Assembly: GCA_003612395.1 (NCBI GenBank)
Contig: RAYQ01000009.1
Span: forward strand, 1-64,000
DNA: 64,000 bases
Reading direction: 5' to 3'
Source: Parablautia intestinalis
GTDB lineage: Bacteria; Bacillota; Clostridia; Lachnospirales; Lachnospiraceae
Both the position numbers and the translations under genes were made by a program. Shown piece after piece: positions 8,423-17,409 of the stretch; the stretch's first letter is position 1, and each line of letters starts with the position of its first letter. The notes under the pieces are model-generated. The model was not told the origin of the DNA. It made no database searches and saw nothing but the letters and a program-made list of their open reading frames with translations.

Positions 8423-8848
8423 TCATTGGCTTTCCAAAGGTATAAATTCCGTTTTACCCCCCCCCCAGAGGTTTTTTGCCTGTTTTATGGTCTCCTGAAA
8501 TTCCACCGTATCCACCCTGATGGGAAGATCATATTTAAAATAGCACTTGTTTCCTTTAATTTCCACATAATCCTGCTCCGGCAGTCCCAGTGCCGCAAAC
8601 TGTCCCTTTAAACGGTAAATCAGATTATTTAAATTCTTGTTTCGGTTGGCCATTTCTACATTCTCATTCCAGCCATACAGATTATCCATAATCTCACTTT
8701 TAGAGATTCCGCCCGGCAGCGACAGAAGAAGCATCTGAAAAAGTCGGAGAGATTTCGATCTTCCGACTTTATTTAAAGCAATTGCTTCGCCTCCATAATA
8801 CATGGAAAAGCCTCCCAGCATCTGTATTTGCAACACTTTTTTCTGCAT
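8423..8848 (-). CDS. N-terminal winged-helix half of SARP-type regulator
   Basis: The frame begins MQKKVLQIQMLGGFSMYYGG, the classic opening of the OmpR-like DNA-binding domain in SARP/BTAD regulators (L-x-x-L-G-x-F). It continues through SKSLRLFQMLLLSLPGGIS and the recognition region NKNLNNLIYRLKGQF. ATG follows a GGAG site. At codons 128-131 it enters a run of ten G (8457-8466), reads LWGGGKTEF and stops 14 codons later. The BTAD half follows in another frame at 7600-8382. As written, the product is a 141-residue DNA-binding domain without its activation domain. A gene for a small coiled-coil protein ends 88 bp upstream. Confidence 0.75.
   Translation of the reverse strand: MQKKVLQIQMLGGFSMYYGGEAIALNKVGRSKSLRLFQMLLLSLPGGISKSEIMDNLYGWNENVEMANRNKNLNNLIYRLKGQFAALGLPEQDYVEIKGNKCYFKYDLPIRVDTVEFQETIKQAKNLWGGGKTEFIPLESQ
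8457..8466 (-). repeat. G10 mononucleotide tract inside a regulator gene
   Basis: Ten consecutive C on the plus strand (G on the coding strand) lie at the junction of the DNA-binding and BTAD halves of the SARP-type gene. Removing one base restores one continuous frame. Homopolymers of this length slip readily during replication, so the tract could switch the gene on and off. Confidence 0.8.
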
Positions 8849-8936
8849 AAATTTTCTCCTGTCCCAAATGATGGTTTTCTTTCATTTCTGCCCATACATT
8901 TCCACTACCCAGACACGCTCCAAGATAAACCTGTCA

Positions 8937-9524
8937 TCACTTGCTCTCCACAGCCGATGCCATCGTATCGGCCACATCCACCACATCAGGCGCTCCTGCC
9001 GGAGCGGTCCCGTTCTCCGCTGCTTCCTGCGGATCATCATATTCTTTTTCTTCCTCCTCCTTCCAGAGGGATTTATATTTTTCTTTCTTTTCCCTCTGGG
9101 CTAAGGAGCCGATGTTCTTTGCCGTCTGATACATTTCGAAGCTGTATTCCATCAGCTTTTTCTCATCTTGAGCAGGTACGATTCCGCCCTTCATAATGCG
9201 GCGGGCTACCTCCATCATTTTCGCAACATCCTCCGCATACTCTGCGGCCGCGTCCGCCTGCTGGTCCGCCACCGTGGCATTCCAGTAGGCGCAGTACTGC
9301 TGCGCCAGCCTGTCTAAATATTCCTGATATTCCGTTTCCTTTTCATCCAGAGCATTTAAAGTGAGTTCCAGAGTGGCAGCCTCGGATGCATATTCCTCCT
9401 GCCGCCCCGGAAAATGTTCCATCCGTGACCTGACATCCTTTAACTGCTTTGCAATGGCGGACCTCTGTGCCCGGTATTCCTTTACCTGTTCCCTGTAAAT
9501 TTGCTGTGCTTCCCCTATTTTCAT
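8937..9524 (-). CDS. Coiled-coil protein of unknown function
   Basis: A 195-residue soluble protein. I start it at the ATG giving MKIGEAQQIYREQ, since GGAGGG lies six bases upstream; a longer frame start at 9545 lacks a site. Residues 1-130 are predicted helical with heptad spacing (YREQVKEYRAQRSAIAKQLK; LELTLNALDEKETEYQEYLD). Residues 130-170 are very charged (REKKEKYKSLWKEEEEKEY), and the tail is Ala/Pro/Asp-rich. There is no signal peptide or membrane segment, and I do not recognise the family. It precedes the SARP-type regulator on the same strand and may share its transcript. Family C hairpins lie just upstream and separate it from ftsH. Confidence 0.65.
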   Translation of the reverse strand: MKIGEAQQIYREQVKEYRAQRSAIAKQLKDVRSRMEHFPGRQEEYASEAATLELTLNALDEKETEYQEYLDRLAQQYCAYWNATVADQQADAAAEYAEDVAKMMEVARRIMKGGIVPAQDEKKLMEYSFEMYQTAKNIGSLAQREKKEKYKSLWKEEEEKEYDDPQEAAENGTAPAGAPDVVDVADTMASAVESK

Positions 9525-9552
9525 ACTAACCCTCCATGCTTCCAACAGCCTT

Positions 9553-9732
9553 CAAATTTGGGCGTCAGCACAAATTTGTGGTTGATAAAATCAGCCGACA
9601 GGCTGATTTTTCAACCTAACCCCCATATTGCCGCTGCGCGGCAATGCAAATCTGAATGAAGAATCGCCTCGCGATTCTTCCAGAGATGACTTAGATTTTC
9701 TTAGGCGGCGTCTTTTGACGCCTCAGAAAATC
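9553..9732. repeat. Family C multi-hairpin element at the 3' end of ftsH
   Basis: Read on the plus strand, it has GGGCGTCAGCACAAA, then a CAGCC-x-GGCTG hairpin and the linker CAACCTAACCCCCAT. A TTGCCGC/GCGGCAA hairpin, the linker GCAAATCTGAATGAA and a GAAGAATCGC/GCGATTCTTC hairpin follow. A long interrupted hairpin (9691-9732, AGATTTTCT to AGAAAATCT) ends 18 bp from the ftsH stop. The same linkers with different stems recur at 38365-38491 and 61172-61305. Confidence 0.75.
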
Positions 9733-9749
9733 TTCATCTCTTTTTCACA

Positions 9750-11564
9750 CTATGCCCCTAAAATTTTCATAAATTCTTCCCCTGTAATGGTCTCCTTTTC
9801 GTACAGGTACTTTGACAGCTCATGGAGCTTATCCATATTTTCCGAAAGAAGTTTCCTTGCCTTTTCGTACTGGTTTTTCACTGTCTCCACCACTTTCCGG
9901 TCAATTTCTCTGGCGGTATCCTCAGAGCAGGCAAGAGAAGCATCCCCTCCCAGGTATTGATTCTTTACCGTCTCCAGTGCCACCATGCCGAATTCATCGC
10001 TCATGCCGTATCTTGTAATCATGGCCCGGGCTAACTTTGTGGCCTGTTCTATGTCATTGGATGCGCCTGTGGTAATAGAATGGAAAATCAATTCTTCCGC
10101 CACACGTCCCCCTGTAAAGGTGGCGATCTTGTTCTCAATCTCCTCCTTGCTCATGAGATTGTGCTCTCCTTCTTCCACCTGCATGGTATAGCCAAGGGCC
10201 CCTGATGTTCTTGGTATAATTGTAATCTTGGTAACAGGCGCCGAATGGCTCTGGAGCGCCGCTACCAGTGCATGGCCGATCTCATGATAAGACACGATCA
10301 GTCTTTCTTTATCCGACAGCACTTTATTTTTCTTCTGGTAACCTGCTATTACCACTTCAATACTTTCTTCCAAATCCGCCTGAATGACGTACTGGCGACC
10401 TTCCCTGACCGCCCGCAGAGCCGCCTCGTTTATCATATTGGCAAGCTCCGCTCCGGAGGCGCCGGAAGCCGCTCTTGCGATGGCGTTAAAGTCAATGTTA
10501 TCCCCAAGCCGGACCTTTTTGGCGTGTACCTTTAAAATTGCTTCCCTTCCTGCTAAATCCGGCAATTCCACAGGAACTCTCCTGTCAAACCGCCCCGGCC
10601 TTAACAGCGCCGGGTCAAGAGATTCCGGTCGGTTGGTTGCGGCAAGAATTACAACACCTTTAGATCCGTCAAAGCCGTCCATCTCCGTAAGCAGCTGGTT
10701 TAAGGTCTGCTCCCGCTCGTCATTTCCGCCCATTCCGCCGCCATCACGCTTTTTCCCTATGGTATCAATCTCATCAATAAACACAATACAGGGCGCCTTC
10801 TCGTTTGCCTGCTTAAACAAATCCCGAACCTTTGCTGCTCCCATACCCACAAACATTTCCACAAATTCAGAACCTGAAATGGAGAAGAAGGGAACGCCGG
10901 ATTCTCCTGCCACAGCCTTGGCAAGCAGTGTCTTTCCGGTTCCGGGAGGGCCCACTAACAGAGCGCCTTTGGGCATGGATGCACCGATTTCCTGATATTT
11001 CTGAGGATTATGAAGGAAATCCACAATCTCCGTCAAAACCTCTTTGGCCTCGTCCTCCCCTGCCACATCGCTGAATTTGATGCCCGTGGTGGACTCTACA
11101 TAAATTTTTGCATTGCTTTTTCCAAACTGCATGGAGGGAATTCCGCCGCCCATTTTGCTCATCAGTTTGGAAGAAATCCACTGCCCCAGAACGATGAAAA
11201 TGACAATGGGAAGTATCCAGCTTATGATAAATCGAAGGATGGGCGACATTTCTTCCTGCACCACTCTGCCGAAAGCACACTCTGATTTCTTAAGTCTCTC
11301 CACCAGATCCGGATCATCAAAAGTGGTGGTCCTGTAATATCCGGGTTCTTCCTGTTTGTCTACAAAATAAATGTATTCTCCTTCTATCTGAACGATTCCA
11401 ACCTGCTTTTCTTCTACCATATTCAGAAACGTGCCGTAATCCACATTTTCAATCTGCCGCTTCATTAGCTTGGGAAACAGCAGCGTATTTAGCAGCCACA
11501 TCACAAGCAGCACAATAATATAATAGAAAATTAATGGTTTTTTTGGTTGTTTTACTTCCTTCAT
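9750..11564 (-). CDS. ftsH: ATP-dependent zinc metalloprotease FtsH
   Basis: A membrane-bound AAA+ protease that extracts and degrades membrane and soluble proteins. At 604 residues it is slightly short for the family. TM1 spans about 11-30, a small external domain runs to about 105, and TM2 spans about 110-130. Walker A is GPPGTGKT (205-212), Walker B CIVFIDEID, the second region of homology RPGRFDRRV, and the zinc site HEIGH (427-431). ATG follows GGAGG. It lies 18 bp after a DUF4091 gene and is probably cotranscribed with it, which is unlike the usual tilS-hpt-ftsH arrangement. This suggests a paralogue rather than the housekeeping copy. Confidence 0.95.
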   Translation of the reverse strand: MKEVKQPKKPLIFYYIIVLLVMWLLNTLLFPKLMKRQIENVDYGTFLNMVEEKQVGIVQIEGEYIYFVDKQEEPGYYRTTTFDDPDLVERLKKSECAFGRVVQEEMSPILRFIISWILPIVIFIVLGQWISSKLMSKMGGGIPSMQFGKSNAKIYVESTTGIKFSDVAGEDEAKEVLTEIVDFLHNPQKYQEIGASMPKGALLVGPPGTGKTLLAKAVAGESGVPFFSISGSEFVEMFVGMGAAKVRDLFKQANEKAPCIVFIDEIDTIGKKRDGGGMGGNDEREQTLNQLLTEMDGFDGSKGVVILAATNRPESLDPALLRPGRFDRRVPVELPDLAGREAILKVHAKKVRLGDNIDFNAIARAASGASGAELANMINEAALRAVREGRQYVIQADLEESIEVVIAGYQKKNKVLSDKERLIVSYHEIGHALVAALQSHSAPVTKITIIPRTSGALGYTMQVEEGEHNLMSKEEIENKIATFTGGRVAEELIFHSITTGASNDIEQATKLARAMITRYGMSDEFGMVALETVKNQYLGGDASLACSEDTAREIDRKVVETVKNQYEKARKLLSENMDKLHELSKYLYEKETITGEEFMKILGA

Positions 11565-11582
11565 GTTTACCTCCGTGTGTCA

Positions 11583-13313
11583 TCAGCCCTGACAGGCTTT
11601 TAGCTCCTCTGCAATCCTTCTGCGCAGCCGGAAGAAATACTCTTTGCCAGTCGGATAATGGGTAAAGGTAAAGGGACCGTCTTCCCCTTCATAAATAATT
11701 TCTTCCACCCGCTCCCTGCCTGCCGTCTTCTCTAAAGCATACAGGGCCTGCAAATCAGAAAGTCCTTCTCTTTGTACCTCTCCCCTGATGGAAGACCATG
11801 CCTCCCCATTCTTTCCGGGATATACTAAAAAGGGATCTCCTGAGGGAAATGCATAGCCTGCATGAGTGTTAAAAAACGGATCTACCGGCTCTTTGGAAAA
11901 TTGGGAATTATAAAAATTATATCCCCAATGCAGAAATCCTTTTATGCGGTATAAATACATCAAAACACCCATGATCCTGTTTCTTGCGCCGGGCATTGCA
12001 AAAAATCGGTTGGGGACTATGCGGCACTGTGCGCAACAATAGTATACCCACAAATCTTTGACTCCGTGCCTGATAAACCGGTCTATATGGTCATTGGAAA
12101 CCACCGGGATGTCCACAAGCCCTTTTTCATAGAAAAGGAAATCGCTTAAAGCATCAATCACATTCCTGCCGCTTAGCAAATCTGCCGTCATACTTTTGGC
12201 CTGCCCATAGCTCTCCCTATTTTCTGCAGCCGGTTCATCCGATATGTGAAAATAAACGTGTTCCCTGTCAAACCCCCGCTTTTCCAGTTCCCCGCAAAGT
12301 GCAGGAAGAAACTGCGCGAGGAATTCTTTGTATTCGGCACTTTGCGCCGGAACGTGCCAGCCGAACCGTTTTTCCATCACCCCGTTTACCCGGACCTCAA
12401 TCTTTGGCGTTGACGCAGCGCCCCACTGGGTAAACAAATGGGGAATCTCAAGATATAATATACCACATTTTTTACAAATCTCACACCATCTTATTAATTT
12501 TTCAAACTGAAAAAAATACTGACCTCCCTTAAAGGAAATATCCACAAGCTGGACCGTCCTGCGCTCTCCCCCCACAGCCGTATCTATGGGCGGCGTAAAC
12601 ACCGGGGTCAGAATCATGTTGATGCCCAGCTCCTTACCGGCAAGCATCAGCTGGTTTTCTATGACTTTCCAGTGCTGCTCATCAAACACCTCTGTATGAT
12701 AATAGTTAGCCAGGCAGTCACAGTGGAACCATTCCGTATGTATTAATGTCTGTTCAGGCAGCAAAGTATCTGCTATCTCCAGGTAAAAGGAAAGCCTTTC
12801 TATAACTTTTTCTTCTGGCGCCGCATCCCCGGCCTGCTGGAAAGCGCTTCTTTGCAATGTGTCCGCTCCTGCCAGAGTCAAATCCCCCGCGAAAATAAGA
12901 ATCTCAACCGGGTAAATCCCTGCCTCCACCTTCTCTGTATCCGGGAAATCTATCCACAAAGACCTGTACTGCCCCATCAGAGGAACTATTTTGTTGTCCT
13001 TCCTTGGCTTTAGCAGATCGGGGAAAAGTCCCGGCATAGTGGTTAAATAATTTTTATCATTTGTTTCATAGCACGGAAAAGCCGAAGGGATCAGCTCCAC
13101 ATCCCGCACCCGCGCCTTTACCGGGCTCCCTTTTATTTTATAAAAAAGCTCCTGCCGCTGCGGATCGGCCTTCACCTTTCCGTACACCAGCTGCAGGGCA
13201 AATTTTTCTCCCCGCAAAATGGAAAATACACTGTTTTCTCCTATTATGGCAGGTTTTTTATCGGGAAATACCTTTTCCAGACTGTCTGTCAGATAAAATT
13301 CAAACACATTCAT
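11583..13313 (-). CDS. DUF4091 protein, GH123-like glycoside hydrolase
   Basis: The 576-residue protein has no signal peptide, so it should act in the cytoplasm. The N-terminal ~190 residues look like a beta-sandwich. The central part resembles a TIM barrel and contains FHISDEPAAENRESY; the Asp-Glu pair is placed like the catalytic pair of GH123 N-acetyl-galactosaminidase-type enzymes, to which DUF4091 proteins are related. The C-terminal region (about 440-570; GYAFPSGDPFLVYPG, SSIRGEVQREGL) is the characteristic DUF4091 end. Activity and substrate are inferred from family memory. ATG follows GGAGG. It is upstream of ftsH with an 18-bp gap. Confidence 0.75.
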   Translation of the reverse strand: MNVFEFYLTDSLEKVFPDKKPAIIGENSVFSILRGEKFALQLVYGKVKADPQRQELFYKIKGSPVKARVRDVELIPSAFPCYETNDKNYLTTMPGLFPDLLKPRKDNKIVPLMGQYRSLWIDFPDTEKVEAGIYPVEILIFAGDLTLAGADTLQRSAFQQAGDAAPEEKVIERLSFYLEIADTLLPEQTLIHTEWFHCDCLANYYHTEVFDEQHWKVIENQLMLAGKELGINMILTPVFTPPIDTAVGGERRTVQLVDISFKGGQYFFQFEKLIRWCEICKKCGILYLEIPHLFTQWGAASTPKIEVRVNGVMEKRFGWHVPAQSAEYKEFLAQFLPALCGELEKRGFDREHVYFHISDEPAAENRESYGQAKSMTADLLSGRNVIDALSDFLFYEKGLVDIPVVSNDHIDRFIRHGVKDLWVYYCCAQCRIVPNRFFAMPGARNRIMGVLMYLYRIKGFLHWGYNFYNSQFSKEPVDPFFNTHAGYAFPSGDPFLVYPGKNGEAWSSIRGEVQREGLSDLQALYALEKTAGRERVEEIIYEGEDGPFTFTHYPTGKEYFFRLRRRIAEELKACQG

Positions 13314-13365
13314 TTCTATATCCTCCGCATAAAAATTACTTTACGCATTTCCATTTATCCATGGA

Positions 13366-13884
13366 TTAATTTTTAAATTCAAGTTCCTGCAGAAGAAAAC
13401 GCTTCACATCTGTAATATGCTGGCGAAAACTATTATTTTTTGTGTTTTCCACGGACAGAATACGAAGCAGTTTCCGTTCCGATTCAGAGAGCAGATTCTT
13501 ATTTTTGATGATATACTGCCGGTTGGCGCCTCCAATATGGACGCCATCTATGTATTTATCTGTAATGGGTATAGCATCCCTGATAAACAAAATGGATTGG
13601 GAGGAAATACGCCCGATGTGATAATAGCAGGAACGAATATCCCTTTCGGGAAGGTTCAGGTAAAAGCCCAGACGTTTCTGCGCCCCATCGTCAATGGATG
13701 TTTTGTCAAAGAAAGCCTCCGGCTCGCACCGGAGGCTGGTAAACAATGTTTCTCTGCCGCACATTGTGAAGCGTATTTGTGTAAACAATGTTCCATTGTC
13801 GTACATTGTGAAACGTTTTTGAGTCAAAGCCCCCGCAGCAAGCTGCGGGGTATTTGACCCTCGCGGCAGTCGCCAAATGGACAT
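13366..13884 (-). pseudogene. Gene fragment of unknown function fused to repeat-derived 5' end
   Basis: The 172-codon frame is a composite. Its first ~55 codons are read through two 33-bp repeat units and a family B element (KRFTMYDNGTLFT, IRFTMCGRETLFT), so they are probably not an evolved protein. The remaining ~110 codons (DDGAQKRLGFYLNLPERD, then LSESERKLLRILSVENTK) look like real protein with a helical C-terminus. They contain no in-frame ATG and no convincing ribosome site. I do not recognise the family. The simplest reading is a 5'-truncated gene whose start was replaced by intergenic hairpin elements. Confidence 0.4.
13741..13815. repeat. Two 33-bp hairpin repeats, 42-bp period
   Basis: Units at 13741-13773 and 13783-13815 each begin AAACAATGTT and end ACATTGTGAA(G/A)CG, with a variable middle. 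The ACAATGT and ACATTGT ends are complementary, so each unit can fold into a hairpin. They adjoin the family B element at 13822. Confidence 0.7.
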
Positions 13885-13924
13885 GCAAGCATGTCCGCTT
13901 GGCTCGTTGCTCGCGGAAATAAAC
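13822..13924 (+). repeat. Family B hairpin element
   Basis: It begins with a CCCCGCAGC/GCTGCGGGG hairpin, then CCCTCGCGGCAGTC, then a long hairpin in which GCCAA and GGACATGC pair with GCATGTCC and TTGGC across a 2x2 internal loop. It ends GCTCGTTGCTCGCGG. Related copies are at 25462-25660 and 46662-46812, all in plus orientation. Confidence 0.75.
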
Positions 13925-14008
13925 AGTGTTTCCTGTAAAGCGTCTTATAATTATATTATACGCAAAAGCAAGAAAAATACAATGTCAAAAGACAAATATT
14001 AAAAAATC

Positions 14009-15133
14009 TTATTCCTGTTTGTCCAGCTTTTCGGCAGCCTCTTTCATCAGCTCTATTATCTGCAGATGCTGGGGACATACGCGTTCGCACTGGCCGCAGG
14101 CAACGCAGGCGCTGGCTTTGCCGGACTTACTGATAAGCCCGTTGTAATACATTTGGGGCCTGTTATCTTCCGGATACATCCGCACCGTGTTAAGAGCCCG
14201 AAATACATCAGGAATGCGTATTCCCGCCGAACATCCATCACAGCAGTAGCGGCAGGAAGTACAGGGAATCAGCGGCATATCCAGCATTTTCCTAACCACT
14301 TCGTCAATTACCTGCTTTTCCTTTTCAGACAAAGGCTCAAACTCTGCAAAGGTATGCAGATTATCCTCCATCTGCTCTTCGTTGGACATTCCGCTGAGTA
14401 TGGTCATAACGCCTTCTAATGAACCGGCAAACCGCAGCGCCCAGGAAGCGGCGCTTGCATCCGGACGTAAGTCCTTTAACATACCTTCCAGCTCAGGCTG
14501 TAAATTCGCCAGTGTTCCGCCCTTTACAGGCTCCATTACAATAACAGGCATGTTCCGGCTGCGCAGGATCTCATACAGCCTGCCGGAATACACCAGGGGA
14601 TTATTCCAGTCCGCGTAATTAAGCTGAATCTGGACAAATTCAACTTCAGGATGCTCGTCAAGCACCTGCTCCAGTAATTCAGGGGTGCCGTGAAAGGAAA
14701 ACCCGAAATGTTTGATTTTTCCTTCTTCTTTTTTCTGCATTCCCCAGCGGAAACAGTCATGCTTTACATAGGTATCATAGTTTACGCCTTCTTCCAGGCT
14801 ATGTAACAGATAAAAGTCAAAATAATCCACGCCGCATCGCATTAGCTGTTCATTGAAAATCCGGTCTCTGTCCTCAGGTCCTGACATCATCCATGCCGGA
14901 AGCTTCGTTGCCAGATAAAAGGATTCTCTGGGATAACGCTTTACCAGGGTTTCCCGAATAGCTGTCTCTGATTTTCCCCCATGGTAAACATAGGCAGTGT
15001 CAAAATAGTTAAAGCCCTTTTTCATGTACGCATCCACCATTCGGTCCACATGGGCAAGGTCAATCTCCCCATTTTGCTCCGGCAGACGCATCAGGCCAAA
15101 CCCAAGCTTGGGCATACTCTGCATATTAATCAT
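14009..15133 (-). CDS. Aldo/keto reductase with C-terminal 4Fe-4S domain
   Basis: A 374-residue cytoplasmic enzyme. The N-terminal (beta/alpha)8 barrel has LGFGLMRLP, the catalytic Asp and Tyr in YFDTAYVYHGG, Lys in LATKLPAW and His in FYLLHSLEEG. The NADP-binding end is in the ILSGMSNEEQ region. Residues ~275-374 form a cysteine-rich extension with CTSCRYCCDGC and CVACGQCERVCP, which suits one or two 4Fe-4S clusters as in ferredoxin-fused AKRs of anaerobes. ATG follows GGAG. It stands alone between repeat elements. Substrate unknown; the clusters suggest that electrons come from ferredoxin rather than only from NADPH. Confidence 0.88.
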   Translation of the reverse strand: MINMQSMPKLGFGLMRLPEQNGEIDLAHVDRMVDAYMKKGFNYFDTAYVYHGGKSETAIRETLVKRYPRESFYLATKLPAWMMSGPEDRDRIFNEQLMRCGVDYFDFYLLHSLEEGVNYDTYVKHDCFRWGMQKKEEGKIKHFGFSFHGTPELLEQVLDEHPEVEFVQIQLNYADWNNPLVYSGRLYEILRSRNMPVIVMEPVKGGTLANLQPELEGMLKDLRPDASAASWALRFAGSLEGVMTILSGMSNEEQMEDNLHTFAEFEPLSEKEKQVIDEVVRKMLDMPLIPCTSCRYCCDGCSAGIRIPDVFRALNTVRMYPEDNRPQMYYNGLISKSGKASACVACGQCERVCPQHLQIIELMKEAAEKLDKQE

Positions 15134-15146
15134 TTTTTACTCCGTT

Positions 15147-15246
15147 TCCGCGAGGTGAACAAAGTTCACCTTTGCTTACAATAAGCTGGCCCGCGAAGCG
15201 TGACAGCATTTGTTATTTGCGCAAAACCATATATGGCTTACAAGTT
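15147..15246. repeat. Composite repeat: family D hairpin, family A copy, ATATAT module
   Basis: The block joins CGAGGTGAACAAAGTTCACC (a GGTGAAC/GTTCACC hairpin), an inverted family A unit (15176-15214) and AACCATATATGGCTTACAAG (15225-15244). At 33688-33738 the first and last parts recur without the family A unit between them, which shows that modules can be gained or lost. Confidence 0.65.
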
Positions 15247-15267
15247 TGTGGTTTCAAAATTGTTGAC

Positions 15268-15312
15268 TAAAAAATCCGGGCGTCAAACCCAAAAAGAATA
15301 CGGCGCCCGGAT
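15268..15312 (-). terminator. Terminator of the DUF362 gene
   Basis: A 9-bp perfect stem (ATCCGGGCG at 15274-15282 with 15304-15312) is followed on the minus strand by TTTTTT. It lies 16 bp after the DUF362 stop codon. Confidence 0.8.
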
Positions 15313-15327
15313 CTCTGTAAGGATCAG

Positions 15328-16191
15328 TTAAATCTCTATCAATTCGTATTCCCGTATGCCATATCCCAGCTCAGCCGCCGTTTCGATTGTATGTACGCCG
15401 TTACGTGATTCAATTCTCTCAATCAGGTGGTCCTTGCCCGAGTCATCTGATGCATACACCAAATCAAGACATGCCTGGTCAATTGCAACCGGATCAAGGG
15501 AAGCCAGAATTCCAATATCCCCCATACAAGGATCCTCCGCCACCGCACAGCAGTCGCAGTCAACGGACATGTTCTTCATTACATTGATATATGCCACATT
15601 TCCTTTGAAAAACTCAATCACGGAAGATGCCGCATCCGCCATAGACTCCAGGAAGGAATCGTGATCTGACGTCCAGAAATCCTCCATCACGCCCACTCCG
15701 TGAATGTACTGCTTCCCTTTTGAGGATGCCACTCCTATGGATAATTGCTTGATAGCTCCGCCGTATCCGCCCATGGGATGGCCTTTAAAGTGGGAGAGCA
15801 CCAGCATGGAATCATAGTTTACGATGTCTTTTCCTACAAAATTTTTCTTGATTTTCTTACCGTTTGGAATCGGGAGCTCCAAATCCGGTCCCTCGCCGTC
15901 CAGCAGCTCTGTCTTAAAATGCTCGCTCCATCCATGCTTTTTTAAGGTTTCAATGTGCTTTTCCGTTGTATTTCTGCTGCCCTCATAGGCAGTATTACAC
16001 TCTACCACTGTTCCGTCTACATACTCGACCATAGGCTTCCAGAATTCAGGCTTTAAAAAGTTCTGGTTCCCTTCTTCCCCTGAGTGAACCTTTACAGCAA
16101 CTTTTCCTTCCAGATTTTTGCCCAAAAGCTTGTACAGCTCTACCACTTTTTCAGGTGTAATCTCCCTGGAAAAAAATACTTTTGATGCCAT
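15328..16191 (-). CDS. DUF362 domain protein
   Basis: A 287-residue protein. I start it at the ATG giving MASKVFFSREI, since AAAGGAG lies six bases upstream; the frame is open 41 codons further but has no site there. It has the DUF362 pattern: VAVKVHSGEEGN near residue 32, LSHFKGHPMGGYGGAIKQ in the middle, a cysteine cluster (VDCDCCAVAEDPCMGDIG) and LDPVAIDQACLDLVY. It lacks the C-terminal ferredoxin domain of some relatives. The biochemical function is not established; the cysteines suggest metal or Fe-S binding. It lies 225 bp downstream of the PfkB kinase on the same strand and has its own strong terminator. Confidence 0.8.
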   Translation of the reverse strand: MASKVFFSREITPEKVVELYKLLGKNLEGKVAVKVHSGEEGNQNFLKPEFWKPMVEYVDGTVVECNTAYEGSRNTTEKHIETLKKHGWSEHFKTELLDGEGPDLELPIPNGKKIKKNFVGKDIVNYDSMLVLSHFKGHPMGGYGGAIKQLSIGVASSKGKQYIHGVGVMEDFWTSDHDSFLESMADAASSVIEFFKGNVAYINVMKNMSVDCDCCAVAEDPCMGDIGILASLDPVAIDQACLDLVYASDDSGKDHLIERIESRNGVHTIETAAELGYGIREYELIEI

Positions 16192-16416
16192 TTTTTTCTC
16201 CTTTCCTTTTGGATTGTTTATCTGTCTGACTTTATTCCAAATATTCTTACTATATTTTATCAAAATAGATTCCTGTCTACAACCAGAAAATAATTTAAAT
16301 TCCGGCCAGCTCATGTTAACAGCTGTCAGTCTTTCTATATCCTTATCGAAAACTCCTCATATATGCCAACCGGTATGTCATCACAAAAAGAATATCTCTG
16401 GAAAATCATCCGAAAT

Positions 16417-17376
16417 TTATACCTGCAGAGTATCCGCCAGGCGAAGCAGCTCCGCCTCCTCCACATATTGCGTAAGGCACCCTATCCCCTGTACACAGGT
16501 ACCTCCCATCACATTCCCAAACCGGATGCACTGCTCCACCGGATAATCATAATACAAACCGTACAAAAAGCCGCTCATAAAGGCATCTCCGGCTCCGGTG
16601 GCATCTACTGCCCTGACTCCCTTAAGCGGCGGAATAACTTTTGTTCCACTGTCATCCTTTAGCAGGCACCCGTCTTTGTCCAGCTTAATGATTACAGCTT
16701 TAAAATATCTGCCTAATTGCCGGGCAGCATTTTCCACGGTGCTCTCCCCTGTAATCTTAAGGGCTTCCTTTTGGTTAGGCACATAATAATCTGCAATCTC
16801 CAGATAATTCCTGTATTTGTCAAGGGCGAGGTCTTCCTCCCATCCGGTATCAAATACGTGAATTGTGCCCTCCGCACTTAATTTTTGGTAGGCATCCAAA
16901 AATCCTGCCTGCATATCCACCACCTTAGCGCCCCTAAGCTGCCTGTATACTTTTTCCACATGCAGGGGCGTTATCTCTATTTCATCCTGATAGGAGACAA
17001 AACTTCTGTCCCCACCACAAATCAGGGCGGATGAAACTGTCACCGGCCGGCCTTTTCCTTCATACAAATTGACAGTTTCTACCCCATAGCCGTCAAAGGC
17101 ATTTTTCACAAATTCGGAAATAAAGTCCTCTCCTGTAAAAGTAAGAAGTTTAGCAGGAACACCCAGCCTGCTTAAACTAATCATTGTGGCGGGAACACCG
17201 CCGCCTAATTGTATATCAAATCCCTTTGCATAAATCTCCTGCCCACTCTCAGGCAGTCTCTCAAGTCCTGCATATAATAAATCCAGATTGGCAAAACCTG
17301 CTCCCCCTGCAAATCCCATACCATACCACACCTTTCCAGTCTGCGTATACTCTGCTCCATTCAGATAGTTTCCCAT
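16417..17376 (-). CDS. PfkB-family carbohydrate kinase
   Basis: A 319-residue ribokinase-like enzyme that phosphorylates a sugar or sugar derivative with ATP. An N-terminal glycine motif (FAGGAGFANLDLLY), GGGVPATMISLSRLG (PfkB signature 1 region) and DATGAGDAFMSGFLYG (signature 2, with the catalytic Asp and anion hole) are all present. The start is uncertain: the ATG at 17376 has only a weak ribosome site. An internal ATG twenty codons on would remove only the poorly conserved leader. It follows the GH4 gene by 33 bp and probably shares its promoter. Together they suggest uptake and phosphorylation of a glycoside-derived sugar; the substrate cannot be assigned. Confidence 0.85.
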   Translation of the reverse strand: MGNYLNGAEYTQTGKVWYGMGFAGGAGFANLDLLYAGLERLPESGQEIYAKGFDIQLGGGVPATMISLSRLGVPAKLLTFTGEDFISEFVKNAFDGYGVETVNLYEGKGRPVTVSSALICGGDRSFVSYQDEIEITPLHVEKVYRQLRGAKVVDMQAGFLDAYQKLSAEGTIHVFDTGWEEDLALDKYRNYLEIADYYVPNQKEALKITGESTVENAARQLGRYFKAVIIKLDKDGCLLKDDSGTKVIPPLKGVRAVDATGAGDAFMSGFLYGLYYDYPVEQCIRFGNVMGGTCVQGIGCLTQYVEEAELLRLADTLQV

Positions 17377-17409
17377 TTTAATTCACAACCTGAAAGCCGC
17401 TCGCAGGAA

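Noticed and set aside
13822-13924. Family B repeat as an rho-independent terminator of the aldo/keto reductase gene
   Set aside because: No T run follows the stems on either strand.
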